A DNA stretch of 64,000 nucleotides from Symbiodinium natans (GCA_905221605.1 CAJNDS010002177.1:339001-403000), one strand, 5' to 3'. Shown: positions 46,026-56,083, numbered from the stretch's first letter. Notes: a model not told the origin generated them from the letters alone. Made by a program: numbers and translations.

Positions 46026-46088
46026 GAGCACGTCGAACTAGAGCTCTTTGACATGGGGGCCTCGGGTTCTGATTGCGGGCGAGACTGG
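46026..46088 (+). CDS. Candidate exon (EHVELELFDMGASGSDCG)
   Basis: Frame EHVELELFDMGASGSDCGRD, then a stop at 46089. Beta/loop-like composition. Likely the same gene as the 46185 exon. Confidence 0.4.
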
Positions 46089-46184
46089 TAAGGCTGGTAC
46101 AAGGTCCAGGAATCCAGGATTCAAGGCCTATAGCTCATGGTGATCAGTTACCCCACATACTACTGACTACTTACACTTGCTCTC

Positions 46185-46289
46185 GCCACCCAAGCCCGGG
46201 TCTCCCTGCTCTTCATCGGAGACCGGGGCATCGTGGCATCGTGGCGCGATGTCCGGCTGGGACCCCGCAGCCAGCTGGGATCCTTAGGA
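46185..46289 (+). CDS. Candidate exon (LLFIGDRGIVASWRDVRLG)
   Basis: Frame ATQARVSLLFIGDRGIVASW then RDVRLGPRSQLGSLG. Alternating hydrophobic pattern suggests beta strands. Followed by the 46305 minisatellite, which would be the next intron. Confidence 0.45.
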
Positions 46290-46304
46290 GCCCAATGAGG
46301 TGAA

Positions 46305-46462
46305 CTTTTAAAACCTTTTTGGGTATACTAAGCACCTACCAAAAGAAAAAGTTACAACCTTTTTGGGTATACTACACCCTCACTAAACGAGAGGTTTTAC
46401 ACTTTTTTGGGGTATACTAAACCCCTACTAAAAGAGAAGTGTTAAGTTTTTTTGGGTCAGGG
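46305..46462. repeat. Minisatellite, period about 45 bp
   Basis: Three to four degenerate units of the form ACCTTTTTGGGTATACTA followed by (A)CCCCTACTAAAAGAGAAG. Lies between two candidate exons, so probably fills an intron. A single related unit occurs at 62870-62897. Confidence 0.8.
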
Positions 46463-46482
46463 TATTGGGCAACTAAGGACCA

Positions 46483-46555
46483 GGTGCCGGAGGAGAACCA
46501 TGTCCCTTTGCTCGGCACGGAAGAAGGCAACTTGCTCGGCCAGGACCTCCCCCCA
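46483..46555 (+). CDS. Candidate acidic exon
   Basis: After GGACCAG: VPEENHVPLLGTEEGNLLGQ then DLP. Follows the 46305-46462 minisatellite and precedes a C-rich tract. Confidence 0.45.
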
Positions 46556-46884
46556 CCCCCCCACTCCCCCACTCCCCCACTCCCCGAACATCGAAGTTGT
46601 GGGTGGCAGCGGTTACCTAAACAAAGGCTTCTGGATAGTAAGTTGTGGTGCAGGTTTCGGATAGAAGCCATCCAGGGAGGGACGAGGCGAAGGTTAAAGT
46701 TCAGACTGACAGAATCGCTGAAAGGATCGCAGCTACATGCCATATTGTGTGCTTGATGGCGCTCTCACTGATCCATGAATAAAACGAAAACCGTGAACCC
46801 TAACCTGTGAACCCTGGGACCTACATCTTGCACACCAAAACCCGAAGCCTTCAGTCGAAGTGCCTCCCCCTCTAGCCTCCCCCC

Positions 46885-46885
<1 letters not shown>

Positions 46886-46917
<32 letters not shown>
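46886..46917. repeat. Poly-C tract, 32 bases
   Basis: Uninterrupted C run. Comparable runs: 4686-4709 (24 C), 18701-18730 (30 C), 33114-33138 (25 C) and 49907-49936 (30 G). Confidence 0.95.
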
Positions 46918-47043
46918 ATGCGAACTGAAGGACTCGCTGCAACAGCTGTTGGCAGGCCGCACGGGCTGGGTGAGAGTGTGGGGGGGTTTTGTTCGCTGTC
47001 CAGCCTTGGAGTCTGGGTTACTAGGCCTACAAGCCTTGTAACT

Positions 47044-47402
47044 CCCTAAACCCTAAACCCTAAACCCTAAACCCTAAACCCTAAACCCTAAACCCTAAAC
47101 CCATCAGCCCCTTGAAGCTGAAAACCCTGCACAACTTATGAGCCCTAGAGCCCTGCAACCCTGGAGCCCTAAAAGAAGCCCCTACAGAAGCCCTACAAAA
47201 GCCCCATGAACCCCCCTATAAACCCCCTAGACGCCCGCCTGGGAAGTCCTTTGGAATCCTGAGCCCTCAAATCCCAAACCCTAAACCCTAAACCCTGAAC
47301 CCTGAACCCTGAACCCTCAACCCTAAACCCTAAACCCTAAACCCTAAACCCTAAACCGAAACCCGAAACCCTAAACCCTAAACCCCAAACCCTAAACCCT
47401 GA
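47044..47402. repeat. C-strand heptamer arrays and variants
   Basis: Perfect arrays at 47046-47101 and 47277-47402 separated by degenerate ACCCCCTAGA/AGCCCTAAAAG sequence. Confidence 0.9.
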
Positions 47403-47414
47403 ACCCGACACCAG

Positions 47415-47510
47415 GAGTTCTCGAGGCAGAGTTTGCCAAGCAGGCAGAGCTCCTCCATGGCTTGAGCCAGCAGATGTCCTCCATGGCACAGGAGCTTTCT
47501 GCTCCCCTTA
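47415..47510 (+). CDS. Candidate coiled-coil exon between opposed arrays
   Basis: Frame VLEAEFAKQAELLHGLSQQM then SSMAQELSAPL. CCCTAAA repeats (47277-47402) abut one side and GTTTAGGG the other. One of the clearest coding islands. Confidence 0.5.
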
Positions 47511-48281
47511 GTTTAGGGTTTAGGATTTAGGGTTTAGGGTTTAGGGTTTAGGGACTTAGGAGGGCTATTCCCTCCCCAAAGAAGCTCGCAAAGTTTAGGG
47601 TTGAGTAGGGTATCTTCCCCCAAAAAAACAGAGGAAGGTTGGGGGATGTTTAGAGGTTGAGGATGTTTAAGGTTTGCGATTTATGGGGTGCAGGGTTTAG
47701 GGCTTTTCGGTGCTGGAGGATGGGTCGATGAGATGTATGGAGCATCCTAATCACTTTAGGGTTTTCAGGGTTTTAGGGACTTTAGGGACTTTAGGGAGAA
47801 AGTCGAAGGCAAAAACTGGGATGTCACCCGACCTTTGCTGAGAAGGGTGGCAGCTCTAGAGCTGCTCGCGAGTCGAGCCACTCACGCCCCAAGCCCTAGA
47901 AACCCTAACCCTAACACCAAGCCCTAAATCCTAAGCCCCAAGCCCCAAACCCCTAAAGCCCACCCCAAAACCCTGAGCCGGCCTTGTAATCATCGCTCCC
48001 CCAAAGACCACGTTGCGTGCATCCATCCGGGGCTTGGCGGAGGCTTAGAGCCATTCGGGCTTACAAAGAGTCTGCGGGTTTTTCAACAGCCTTCTGCATC
48101 ATACTTACATGGTATAATGTAGAAGGCTTTAGGGCCTATAGGGTCTCGTGCGAAGCTGATCGCTCGGATAGGCCAAGCCCTCAGTGCTTGCAGTCTCTCG
48201 CAGAGGACGTGAACGGCCCTTCAGACAGTACCTCGCCTAAGCCCACAGCCCTTGAACCACAGAATCCCAAGATCCGCCCCT

Positions 48282-48373
48282 AAACCCTAAACCCCTAAAC
48301 CCTAAACCCTAAACCCTAAACCCTAAGCCCTAAGCCCTAAGCCCTAAGCCCTAAACCCTAAACCCCCCCCCCC
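48282..48373. repeat. C-strand array (CCCTAAA/CCCTAAG)n plus poly-C
   Basis: Mixture of CCCTAAA and CCCTAAG units ending in a poly-C tract and the GTGCAG acceptor of the Ser/Pro-rich exon. Confidence 0.9.
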
Positions 48374-48385
48374 ATCTTGGTGCAG

Positions 48386-48580
48386 GAGGTGATGCACCGA
48401 CTTCCTTCGTCGCCGCCGCTGACGACTTCTCCAGAGCTGGCCAGCCCCCCTCCGATTACTTTTCCTAAGCTCTCGGAGTCACAGCTCCTGCGCAAGCCAA
48501 CATCGCTGCATTCGCCGCGGTCCCCGCGGTCACCCGACTCCTCACAGGAGCTGGAGTACTGCATGTGTGATGGTGACACG
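48386..48580 (+). CDS. Candidate Ser/Pro-rich exon (65 codons)
   Basis: Between GTGCAG and ACG|GTAACA an exact 65-codon frame reads EVMHRLPSSPPLTTSPELAS, later SPRSPRSPDSSQELEYCMC. The SP repeats resemble a disordered, phosphorylatable region. Preceded by a CCCTAAA array and poly-C. It may belong to the N-terminal region of the downstream channel, or to a separate gene. Confidence 0.5.
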
Positions 48581-49904
48581 GTAACATGTCACAGGCATAC
48601 TTGCTGTTTCGGGTGCCAGAATGCACGGAGCTCACAATCGCCTGAATCTAACACATGTTGCAGCGAGCCATGGAGTGCTTGCATTGGGGGAGGGTACCTG
48701 ACTGTGGGGATCTCTTCTTCGGACTTATGGCGTTGCTAGGCCTGCTTCCGGAACCCCAAGTAGGGTTTTAATGCTTAGGGGGCTATCAGGGGTTGAAGTG
48801 TTTGGGCCTTACCCTCCCCCCCCCACCCCCCCTAGGCCCCCGAATGTCCTCCAACCCATATATATAGCTTGAATGTGCAGTTTGTGCAATTGCGCACTTA
48901 AATCATCCTAAGACCCAGAATCCTACACCCCTAAACCCCAAAAGACCATCATCAATCCCCCTTGCACTGCAGGAGCCAAAGCAGCTGAAACCTGCCTTCT
49001 TCAAGCAACTTGTTTGATGAAACAGCTGCGTTCACCCTGGCGTTGAGTTGATGAGGGTTTGGGTCGTCAGATACCGATGTCTTCAACTGTATGCCACAGG
49101 GAAGCCGCGTTTCCCGCGCACTTCTCCTCTGCCTGATTTCTCATGTTGCTGCGCCGCTTGAGAGCGCAGTGCGGACGGAGGATGTACGAGTGTTCTTCCG
49201 CAGCCGCGGCTTGCGAAATCGGGAAACGCCACATCAGCAGAGTGATGATACACGTTCACCATGTTGCAAGTCATCCGGCATCACCGACATCAGACCACCA
49301 AATTGCCTCGTACCATCACCTTTTGCGTTTTCACACATCGCAAACCACCGTACATCACATCATCAGCACATCTCACCTTGCCGTCTAGTGATTTCGATCG
49401 AGCGGGTGCTGCAAACAACCTAGCCTCAGGCAGCATGAAGCTTCACCTTTTGGCATTGCGAGTCACGTTTACACCTCCTCACCGCATCGTGCAAAGCTTC
49501 GAGACACCACCTCACCACCGCATGGGCCACTTCCTCGAGCCATCCATTTCTTTACAAATTTCTTTCCGCGAGCGGGGATCCCTCGCGAGCCAAACATTGT
49601 GATCAACATCTTATGTTGTCTATATCAAGTATTCAGCTGCGAGCTGATTATGAGTACGAGGTGCTATGCCTACACCCTTTTACACATAGGTTGCGACTGG
49701 AAGTCGGGATTCTGAATCCACAAGGAGCACGAGTTGACGCCTTGGAAGCCGAGTGTGGCAGTTGGGCGCGTTACGTGGTGTTAGAGGATGAAGTGCAAAA
49801 TAACATCCGAGCTTCGTCAGAGCCAAATCCTTCAAGCCATCAAGTTTTGCAGGTCTTTGGGAGGCTTGTACTACAGTCTGTGTAGTGTTCTCTTTTTTTG
49901 TTTG

Positions 49905-49936
<32 letters not shown>

Positions 49937-50154
49937 CTGCTGCACAGGTTCGGCTCCGCCTCCAGCCTCAACATTGGGAATACAGAAACGATGTTCATTG
50001 GTCCGACAGAAACCGAAGGCAGCAGAGAGGGCGACGGGGTTTTGGGGTTTTGGGGTTTATGGGGCTTCGGGACATGGTGATTGGCTGATAGGGCCTTAAG
50101 GGGGGATGTCGGAAGAATCGCTGCTTCGGGGCACCTGGGAAATGTTGTGCTAAG

Positions 50155-50610
50155 TTGGCGAGATATGCCCTGAGGAGTCTCCGTGCAGATTGCAAAAGTC
50201 GGCACGCTTTCGCTCGTATCGTTCCATGTCTGGGATCACGAAGCAGACTGGTGCATAATGTATACTTACGCAGTACAAACAAGCTGCTTCGTCATGCTCG
50301 TCCCTTTGAGGTTTTGACAACAGACATGTGGAATGACAAGCATGCTTCGTTTCGACGGGCTGAAGTCGTTCTGCTGGAAGCAAGACCGAAGCACACCGAC
50401 ACAATTTCCTTGCAAATGCAGAACCGCGGCAGCAGCTGCAAAGGACTGCTTTTATTCCTGAGAACCCCCTTCATCCTGGAAATACAAGAAGATGTAGTGG
50501 TACGGTTCTTGCGGATAACTCCGGGCACTCCGGGCGCCAGGTCCGGATGTACGAACGAGGCACTCCATAACATCCTCCGCAGGCGCAACGAAAGGTTTCT
50601 TGTCTTGTAG
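50155..50610 (+). CDS. Unsupported 151-codon open frame
   Basis: Open frame in a repeat-poor stretch, containing EVLTTDMWNDKHASFRRAEV and VVVRFLRITPGTPGARSG. An adjacent frame at 49613-49885 (LRADYEYEVLCLHPFTHRLR) is similar in quality. No family recognised. Confidence 0.25.
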   Translation: MARYALRSLRADCKSRHAFARIVPCLGSRSRLVHNVYLRSTNKLLRHARPFEVLTTDMWNDKHASFRRAEVVLLEARPKHTDTISLQMQNRGSSCKGLLLFLRTPFILEIQEDVVVRFLRITPGTPGARSGCTNEALHNILRRRNERFLVL

Positions 50611-51186
50611 TGATTTTACTGGAGCCCGAATCAGACCGGCTGTGCTCAAACAATAAGGCTCGTTAGTGTATCATATATAGGTTCGGCGATCCTATTTTGC
50701 TACATAACCCTGCCAATAAAACGTGCATAAAGGAGCCCGCAACCATTTCCCTTTTCTTCATATTGGAGACTACTGTTAAGGGCATCTGTCAGGTGCCCTA
50801 GCTTAGAGTAACCCCCAAATATTGCAGCCTCATGACCACCATTGAGGTCCAAAATGATTGGAGTATTTTGTGCTACTCGAGGATTCGTGACCAGTCCCAG
50901 TGCTCTTCTTGAGATGAATTTGGTGAGCCCTCAAATTGTCCAGCATCCAGCTGCATGATTTGGACAACACCCCACCTGGCAAGAAGAGCGCTGGAGGTTG
51001 CAGGCAGGCTATCCGCGTCCATCAAGCAGGCATGCCTGAGTAGTTTAGGTTTGTATAGAACATGTACCCCCCAATGCTGCAGCTTCCTTTCCTTTTCCCT
51101 TCCCCTCGAACCCACCCCAGCCCCCCCACCCCCTTAACCCTAAGCAATAATCCCTACACCCTAAACCCGAAACAACAAAGCCCTAC

Positions 51187-51240
51187 ACCCTAAACCCTAA
51201 ACCCTAAACCCTAAACCCTAAACCCTAAACCCTAAACCCC
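51187..51240. repeat. Heptamer array (CCCTAAA)n
   Basis: Seven to eight units before the DAPSKDV island. Confidence 0.95.
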
Positions 51241-51263
51241 CGCCTTGATGCCGAATTGTGGCA

Positions 51264-51366
51264 GATCCAGAGCTGGATTTGCCGACGACGCTGCCCTCAG
51301 CCGACGCGCCATCCAAGGATGTAGGCGACGCGCCATCCAAGGATGTCTTCTTGGTCGCACACAGAG
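51264..51366 (+). CDS. Candidate exon with duplicated DAPSKDV motif
   Basis: Between a CCCTAAA array (51187-51239) and a TTTAGGG stretch (from 51366). The frame DPELDLPTTLPSADAPSKDV followed by GDAPSKDVFLVAHRG contains a 24 bp tandem duplication that keeps frame, which favours coding. Product unknown. Confidence 0.5.
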
Positions 51367-51394
51367 GGTTTAGGGTTCAGGGTTCAGGGTTCAA

Positions 51395-51492
51395 TTTGGG
51401 GGGTTTCCGAAATTAGGGGTACCTTATTGCTATTTGGGGTTCTATATTAGGGGTCGCTCATTTTAGGGGCCCCTTATTTTCGAAACCCCATG
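51395..51492. mobile_element. MITE family 2, copy 6
   Basis: Left GGGGGGTTTCCGAAATTAGG, right TTATTTTCGAAACCCCATG followed by TA. Lies just after a TTTAGGG-like stretch. Confidence 0.65.
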
Positions 51493-52164
51493 TAGGGTTT
51501 CTCAAATAAGGGTACCCGTTTTGGGGTTCGTTTCAGATTTAGGATCTCAGTGTTTTGGGGGTTGCATTGAAGAGTGCGTCGCCCATACTGTGGTTTTCGG
51601 TAGAAACGCTGTTGTTTTGTAATTTTCAGGCAATTCTCCGGTTATTCTTCTTTCAGGGCTCGAGCAATCCCTGTCCTTTTTCAGAATTATCAGGGCTCGT
51701 CGCGACTCGTGCGTCCGCGAAGCAGCTCTTAAGTCCTTCATGAGCAGTACGAGGACCGAGCGTAAGTCATTAGCACGTGAAAGGCGAGCATGCGGAACTC
51801 ACCAAAAGCTTCGAAAAGCTGGAACATCGCAAGTGACAACTATTCTCCCCAAAACCTTCATACACCCACAAAAGCCTTAAGGAGAACCCTACTTCATATG
51901 GCTCGGAGTCGGGGGTTTAGGTTTGCCACTGGGCTGCAGGTCACCAACTTGGAGAAGCTGAAGAAAGGCTGCCTTTGGCATGGGCATGCGGCATGGGGCA
52001 ATTAACAATCTCACTTTCTAACCAAAAGCAATAATCGGGAGTAATGGCTCGCAGTAGGAAAAGACAATTGGAGGTATCCTCCAGTACTGATGAAGTGTCC
52101 AAGGGTTGGTGTTCCATTCTGAGAACACGTGCAAAAGTATGCAGCTCTTTGATGAACTCTATAG

Positions 52165-52263
52165 GGGTCGGAATAATTACTAGTTAATAGTATGTCTTAT
52201 GTGGTCCCTTCTTAGTTATACTATCCCCCCCCCCCCCAAAAAACCCTATTCTAATCATTAAGG
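52165..52263. mobile_element. MITE family 3, copy C
   Basis: Starts GGGTCGGAATAATTACTAGT and ends CCCTATTCTAATCATTAAGG with a poly-C tract in the middle, as in copy B. Confidence 0.65.
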
Positions 52264-52408
52264 CATCAATTTGAACCGCTGCAGTAGAACAGCTCGGACA
52301 CACTGTCGCGCGCACGTCCGAGCTTTGACCTCAGGTGGTGCCGTGCGTGCCTTTCGCCTTCCTCCTCCCGAACCCTAAAACCCCGAATCCCTGAAGCACC
52401 CTCAACCC

Positions 52409-52549
52409 TAAACTCCTAAACTCCTAAACTCCTAAACTCCTAAACTCCTAAACTCCTAAACTCCTAAACTCCTAAACTCCTAAACTCCTAAACTCCTAAA
52501 CTCCTAAACTCCTAAACTCCTAAACTCCTAAACTCCTAAACTCCTAAAC
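52409..52549. repeat. Period-8 array (CTCCTAAA)n
   Basis: About 17 units; another homogenised octamer variant, placed just before an island and the longest TTTAGGG array. Confidence 0.95.
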
Positions 52550-52673
52550 CCAAAACCCTTAGCTAAACTCCTAAACCCAGGAGTCCGCTCAAAAACCCCA
52601 AGTAGTTGCCTGAGCAGACCGATCCACTACCATCAGCTCCCTGGTCACAATCCAGCACACAGAAGCTCGCCTT

Positions 52674-52793
52674 GGTTTAGGGTTTAGGGTTTAGGGTTTA
52701 GGGTTTAGGGTTTAGGGTTTAGGGTTTAGGGTTTAGGGTTTAGGGTTTAGGGTTTAGGGTTTAGGGTTTAGGGTTTAGGGTTTAGGGTTTAGG
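52674..52793. repeat. Heptamer array (TTTAGGG)n, longest perfect run
   Basis: Seventeen perfect units (120 bp) on the G-rich strand; the uniformity implies recent insertion or expansion. Confidence 0.97.
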
Positions 52794-53108
52794 ACCTTGG
52801 TCCCAATTACGAGGGATCTCGGGTGTTTCGGGGGGCTTTGGGATCTGGGATTTAGGGATCTTTGGTGTGCAGGGGCATTTTGGTGGGTGTTTAGGGTTTG
52901 TCGTTGTTTAGGAATGTGTGAGGAAACCCTCGTCCCTAATTTTTCATTAGCCAACCCCCCCCCCCCCCCCCACCCTCCCCAATTTTCCACAAGGCACTGG
53001 GCAGCTCTTGGTGCCCTCAGAACCTTTCTTGAAGACAACTCGACCCCCCCCCCCCACCCCCAAATCCTAAACCCAAAGCAGTGTAAGGCCAACCCTAAAC
53101 CCAATCAG

Positions 53109-53186
53109 GATAAAGGTGGCAGCTCGTGGGATTCCATATACCTCAAGGGCACCCACAAGGAGCACCAAGTGAAGGCTTATGGAGGG
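53109..53186 (+). CDS. Candidate exon (DKGGSSWDSIYLKG)
   Basis: After ATCAG the frame reads DKGGSSWDSIYLKGTHKEHQ then VKAYGG. Normal protein composition inside otherwise repeat-rich DNA. Function not recognised; the donor is not obvious. Confidence 0.4.
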
Positions 53187-53761
53187 GGAGAGGGGGGCGG
53201 GGCCAGCTCCAGTGTTCTTTTTGTTTTTTCAACGCGGTCGGTTTCTTGATGGCGCTTAGGGCTTCAGCGGCTTGAGGGTTCTGAGTCCTTAAGGAGGTTT
53301 TGGGGATGCCTTGGGAGATCGGCAGGTTTCAGGGTGAACGGCTGTTGTTGGTGTTGAACCCTAAGCCTGAAGACCTAAAACCTAAACCCGAACTCCGGTG
53401 CCAGAATTTCAGTTCTCTGCAACCAATCTTTAGCCAATGCTATCACCAGTAGTAGCTGCCATGGTTCTTGTTGCCATGACTGTTTCTGCTCGCTCTTTCT
53501 CACTGTCGTGAATGCTAAAGCCTGCTTTTTTCCCTTGTTCTCGTGAACAACAACGACACCCTTGATGACTTCATCTGTTCTTTGCAAGCTCCTTCATAGC
53601 AACAGTGCTTGTGGGTCCCAGCTGAAGCACCAGGCTGTGGAAGCGGCCAGGAAGCTCTCCACCTTGAAGTCCGAGTCTGCCACCTCCGTCACCTCGTATC
53701 GACGCTGTGCGAGGGTTTGGGTTCTATAAGGGTTTACAGGGGTTTCTGGCCGGTTGCAGGT

Positions 53762-53935
53762 ACGCCCACGCCCACGCGCCCACGACCACGCGCCCACGCC
53801 CCCACGCCCCCACGCCCCCACGCCCCCACGCCCCCACGCCCCCACGTCCCCACGCCCCCACGCCCCCACGCCCCCACGCCCCCACGCCCCCACGCCCCCA
53901 CGCCCACGCCCACGCCCACACGCAAGCACGCGTTC
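53762..53935. repeat. Period-6/9 minisatellite (CACGCCCCC)n
   Basis: Units CACGCC and CACGCCCCC; gives long His-Ala-Pro-Thr frames on + and Gly-Arg-Trp frames on -. Probably intronic. Confidence 0.9.
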
Positions 53936-54158
53936 ACACGCGTTCTTTCTCTCTCACACACAAACACCCTCCCACGCACCCCCCCCCCCCCCCTTTCCGG
54001 TGGCACCGGCCAATGTCCAAAATCAATCCTAGCTATCCCACGGCAGCTGATCTTGCGAGCTTAAGTACAACTGCCCCGACTGGTACCCTATTGTACCTAT
54101 CGGGGTATGTTTACGTATAGTGTACACTTGTTTAGTTTCTTAGGTTTGTGGGAACATA

Positions 54159-54291
54159 ATGTTGAACTGGTTCTGCTGGGGCAAGAATCCTCCTCCTCCT
54201 CCTGACATGATGGCTGGGTTGGGCAAGGGCGTCGCGAAAAACACATCTGCCGCAAACATCTACCTGCAGCCTTCTGGAAGCTTTGGGAAAC
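54159..54291 (+). CDS. Candidate first or early exon upstream of channel
   Basis: From an ATG at 54159 the frame reads MLNWFCWGKNPPPPPDMMAG then LGKGVAKNTSAANIYLQPSG, reaching AAAC|GTATAA, a usable donor. The Pro run and Gly/Ala-rich stretch look coding. It could be a 5' exon of the channel gene or belong to another protein. Confidence 0.35.
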
Positions 54292-54397
54292 GTATAATCT
54301 ACCACTCCCAATGCTTTTTTTTCAGAGAGAACTCTTAAGGTGAAGGTTCCTCCGGAAGACCTTAAGCCAGGGTTGAGGTCTGACGTGTAGGTTTCAG

Positions 54398-54468
54398 GAT
54401 GGAACCGAAGCCCCAAGTTTCGAGGATCCCTCCTGGACCAAGAGCCAAAGTCCATCGCCGGCCGCCTC
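54398..54468 (+). CDS. Candidate acidic/Ser-Pro exon before S1
   Basis: Bounded by TTTCAG and CTC|GTAAC; reads DGTEAPSFEDPSWTKSQSPS. Composition fits a cytoplasmic N-terminal region of the channel 0.4 kb downstream. Frame and splice sites agree but there is no homology support. Confidence 0.35.
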
Positions 54469-54903
54469 GTAACATCTACGTCCTTCAAGGCCTGGCCGGG
54501 CTTCTTTCAGGGCTGTGTGTTCAGGGTTTAGGATTCGAGGCTTTGGTAAGGGTCTTAGTAAGGGTGTGCGGGTGTGGGGAGGGGGGAGGGGCTAGGGTTC
54601 AGGGGAAAATGATTGTGGAGGACAGAAGGGCTTCCGTGCACATAGTTCATGTCGTTCGTAGAACCCGTCGTGCAGTGAGCACCTTAAAGCCCAGACTTGA
54701 CAGAACTGCACCAATGCAAGAAGCCCGTGAGTCATCCCAGCCTAAAATTTAAAAAACACTTCGTGCAGCCGATCCGAAGTGTCCGACCTCGCCAGTCAGT
54801 TATAGAGGTCACGGGAAGTGTGCAACACACACACACCATCTAGGTTATCATATTTTGTGTTGCCTATAGCCTGGGCCCTGAGCTCTAATTTTGCTGCCAT
54901 CAG

Positions 54904-54954
54904 GTTGCCATGGCCACCGTCATCTTTTTGAACCTTGTGCTCCTGGGCATCGAG
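54904..54954 (+). CDS. Voltage-gated cation channel, exon with S1 segment (partial gene)
   Basis: Starts after CAG and reads VAMATVIFLNLVLLGIE, a hydrophobic helix matching the S1 segment of voltage-gated sodium/calcium-type channels, where GIEVD is a common ending in dinoflagellate members. The GT of GAG|GTCTGT serves as donor in phase 0. The next exon (55246) begins GTC GAC, restoring GIEVD. The bases GAGGTC occur at both intron ends. The gene spreads over 6 kb with about one exon per membrane segment. Confidence 0.7.
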
Positions 54955-55245
54955 GTCTGTGGGGTTCATGGGTTCAGGGAATACGGGCTTGGGAGGTTTG
55001 CGGAGTGCCAGAAATGCCACAGTCGTGGTCTGGAAGGTGACTCCGGCGGTGAGAGAAGTCAGCCAAACCGTCTTGATGTGGAAGGGGTGTCGACTGGCAC
55101 GTGCCACTTAGTGTTCTTGGAGTCCTCAAAGTTGTTTTGTCATCAAATGTCGGTTTCACACCACTGTGGGTGACAAGATCTGGTCAGGAGAACACCGGTC
55201 CGGTTTAGGGTTTCTAGGGCTTAGGGCCTGACCCGAGACTTGGAG

Positions 55246-55299
55246 GTCGACTATACACGATCGTTGCCACCGGGGGAAGACCCACGCGAGTTCTACTGG
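55246..55299 (+). CDS. Voltage-gated cation channel, S1-S2 linker exon
   Basis: After TTGGAG the frame reads VDYTRSLPPGEDPREFYW, an acidic/proline linker suitable for the extracellular S1-S2 loop. Phase matches the end of the S1 exon. The 3' boundary is uncertain: the frame stays open further (MCLGVLHWDSG...) and no strong GT donor is obvious. The upstream intron end contains TTTAGGG-type sequence. Confidence 0.5.
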
Positions 55300-55607
55300 A
55301 TGTGCCTCGGGGTGCTTCATTGGGATTCAGGCTTGCTGTTGTCGTTGAGCTTACATTCCCGGACCGAAAGTTTCGGAGCCATGGGCCTCTACTCACTCAC
55401 CTCATCCTGCACACTGCCGTAGTAGGCTGCGGCTAGTGGAGCACTTGATACCCCCCGGAGGAGGCTGTTTTGTCACGACATGGTTGAAGTTCTCGAAACT
55501 GGTGGGTGTGGAACTCTCGGCCCCACAACCACCCTGATGATCGGTTTCGCCCAGTGCTGGGTTCTTCTTTTCCCTCCAAGAAAGAGGGATCCATGTGTTC
55601 AATCAAG

Positions 55608-55683
55608 GAATATCGTCATTGTCATCATCTTCATTGTGGAGCTCTTCCTGAAGGTGGTCGCGTTTGGGTGCCGCTCGTCGTTG
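55608..55683 (+). CDS. Voltage-gated cation channel, exon with S2 segment
   Basis: Reads NIVIVIIFIVELFLKVVAFG followed by CRSSL. The helix with embedded acidic residue and the VELFLKVVAFG motif is characteristic of S2 in the voltage-gated sodium/calcium channel superfamily; the Glu normally pairs with S4 arginines. A good GTGAGG donor follows TTG at 55684. The acceptor may be AAG at 55605-55607, or CCAAG at 55576-55580, which would add nine codons. Confidence 0.75.
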
Positions 55684-56031
55684 GTGAGGATCATGTTGCT
55701 ACAGAATTGTCCCGGTCAGGGCCTCGAAACACACAGCCCTAAACGCATGATACCTCAGCAGCCCAATATCATTAAGATGGCCTCACGTTCACCTAATGCT
55801 TGGAGCTGTAAGCCTCTAGAGACCAGGCCGTGAGACAGGTATGATTTCAGGGTTTGAGGACCTGGGTTTGGGGTGTGTTCGGCCATTCTCCGGGTTTATA
55901 GGGATTCTGGGGCAATTTGTTGATTAGGGTCTACAGGGGTTGGAGGGCTGTGGTTTCGGCCCCATCGCAGGGACCTGGAAGTTTAGAGCTGGGGTGTTGG
56001 TGATGCAGCGGCTTGGACTTTAGCTGGCTAC

Positions 56032-56083
56032 CCTAAACCCTAAACCCTAAACCCTAAACCCTAAACCCTAAACCCCAAACATC
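56032..56083. repeat. Heptamer array (CCCTAAA)n
   Basis: Seven units within the channel gene, between the S2 and S5 exons. Confidence 0.95.

Noticed and set aside
52674-52793. True chromosome end
   Set aside because: Unique DNA continues on both sides, and arrays of both orientations occur throughout; these are interstitial repeats.
53594-54120. His-Ala-Pro-Thr and Gly-Arg-Trp open frames
   Set aside because: Products of the CACGCCCCC minisatellite, open on both strands because of its period.
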